Shown here in pieces: positions 5,162 through 5,794 of a stretch of DNA of 5,794 nt. This stretch comes from Actinomycetes bacterium (GTDB lineage Bacteria > Actinomycetota > Acidimicrobiia > Acidimicrobiales > Acidimicrobiaceae). The first letter of the stretch is position 1; the number at the start of each line of letters is the position of its first letter. The notes beneath the pieces were generated by a model. The model had not been told where the DNA came from and searched no databases. It was given only the letters and a program-made list of their open reading frames with translations. The position numbers were made by a program, and so were the translations under genes. The stretch is from the NCBI GenBank assembly GCA_021819025.1, contig JAKASN010000144.1:1-5794 (forward strand), written 5' to 3'.

Positions 5162-5794
5162 GTGACCATCAACCCGCACGGCGCCGCGCCCTCTGCCCTG
5201 GGGTACCTCTTCCAGTCGAAGTGGCCCCTCGTCGAAATCATCCGTAGGGCACCCGAGAGACCCGACCTCAAATTGACTGTCGAGATGTACGACGACGTCA
5301 GTTGGGAGCTTGACGGTACGCCAGTCGATCTTCTACAGGTCAAGCACCACCTCAACTCGACGAGAGCATTGGGGGACAAGGAGCCGGACTTGTGGCGGAC
5401 GATTGCCAGTTGGATGGATACCCACCCCCCAGACGACCCGGACGGTCCAACTCTCACGTTGGTGACGACTCAGACTGCAGCGACTGGATCAGCTTGTGCC
5501 GCCCTAGGACCAGATGTCAAGGATCCAGTCGAAGCACAGCGACTATTGGAAATAGCGGCACGGGAATCGTCGGCCGTGTCAACGAGAGCTGTACGTGCGC
5601 GCTTCCTCGAACTGTCAGACGCGCAGCGGGCGATCTTCGTTGGTCGAATCGTCGTCCTCCACAGTGCGAGTCAAATCGGCGACTTAGATGCGGACTTGAA
5701 AAGAGTTTTGCACGTTGTTCTTCCGCTTGATCATGAGGATGTATTCATGGACCGCCTATGGGCATGGTGGTACAGAGTCGTAGTGGAACTGTTG
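5162..5794 (+). CDS. PD-(D/E)xK-like nuclease effector, ABC-3C or Cap4/DUF4297 type, N-terminal 211 residues (cut by right edge)
   Basis: This is probably the DNA-cutting effector of a defence system. The N-terminus has a GYLFQSKWPLVEII helix (14-27), then VEMYDDV (40-46), then VDLLQVKHH (55-63). Together these give the acidic residues E41, D44/D45 and D56 and a Q59-x-K61 variant of the (D/E)xK motif. DLWRTIASWMD (76-86) and LTLVTTQTA (98-106) continue the nuclease fold. From about 140 on, RARFLELSDAQRAIFVGRI begins the helical region that precedes the C-terminal domain. The combination of GYLFQ, DDV, QVKHH and DLW.TI..W recalls nucleases attached to ABC-three-component C-terminal domains. 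The CBASS effector Cap4 (DUF4297) shares the same nuclease pattern and is the main alternative. GTG at 5162 was chosen because a stop lies four codons upstream and the conserved helix follows closely. In ABC-3C loci a small middle component and an ABC ATPase would follow, outside this window. The assignment is from motif memory, not a search. Confidence 0.7.
   Translation, partial: MTINPHGAAPSALGYLFQSKWPLVEIIRRAPERPDLKLTVEMYDDVSWELDGTPVDLLQVKHHLNSTRALGDKEPDLWRTIASWMDTHPPDDPDGPTLTLVTTQTAATGSACAALGPDVKDPVEAQRLLEIAARESSAVSTRAVRARFLELSDAQRAIFVGRIVVLHSASQIGDLDADLKRVLHVVLPLDHEDVFMDRLWAWWYRVVVELL

Noticed and set aside
1..5794. CRISPR array, tRNA, rRNA or insertion sequence
   Set aside because: No regularly spaced repeats, no cloverleaf or rRNA-like segment, and no transposase motif or long terminal inverted repeats were seen on either strand.

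Overview
The window looks like part of a bacterial defence island, probably from a moderately GC-rich actinobacterium. That guess rests on an apparently leaderless GTG start at the right edge, a MerR-like regulator whose style (a LW..GYPV segment after the helix-turn-helix) I associate with actinobacteria, and coding DNA whose GC content I estimate by eye at mid-50s percent. No rRNA, tRNA, core housekeeping gene, transposase or CRISPR array was seen.

Layout from left to right. (1) 1-1795, minus strand: the N-terminal 598 residues of a type I restriction enzyme R subunit (HsdR), with intact nuclease and helicase motifs. It is cut by the left edge, and no hsdM or hsdS is visible. (2) 1796-2454: about 660 bases with no credible gene. 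It holds two short direct repeats and one 13-codon minus-strand ORF behind a strong Shine-Dalgarno sequence. (3) 2455-2948, minus strand: a decayed C-terminal half of a CBASS-type nucleotidyltransferase (CD-NTase/SMODS family), with three internal stop codons and one frameshift. (4) 3180-4286, minus strand: an intact 368-residue protein with an N-terminal MerR-like helix-turn-helix and a long unrecognised C-terminal region. (5) 4442-4789, plus strand: a divergent 115-residue protein with one C-terminal membrane helix. The 155-base gap between genes 4 and 5 contains a perfect 10-base palindrome placed like a MerR-type operator. (6) 4790-5161: mostly non-coding, with a hairpin and a doubtful 50-codon ORF. 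(7) 5162 to the right edge, plus strand: the first 211 residues of a protein with a PD-(D/E)xK-like nuclease domain of the QxK kind, resembling Cap4/DUF4297 nucleases and the effectors of ABC-three-component (ABC-3C) conflict systems.

How the parts may work together. HsdR would cut DNA only together with M and S subunits encoded outside the window, most likely to the left. The cyclase remnant shows that a signalling (CBASS-like) system once lay here and has been inactivated. The nuclease at the right edge probably begins a separate operon whose partner genes lie beyond the window. The divergent regulator and membrane-protein pair is the least familiar part: its layout suggests a self-regulated module, but its function cannot be read from sequence alone.
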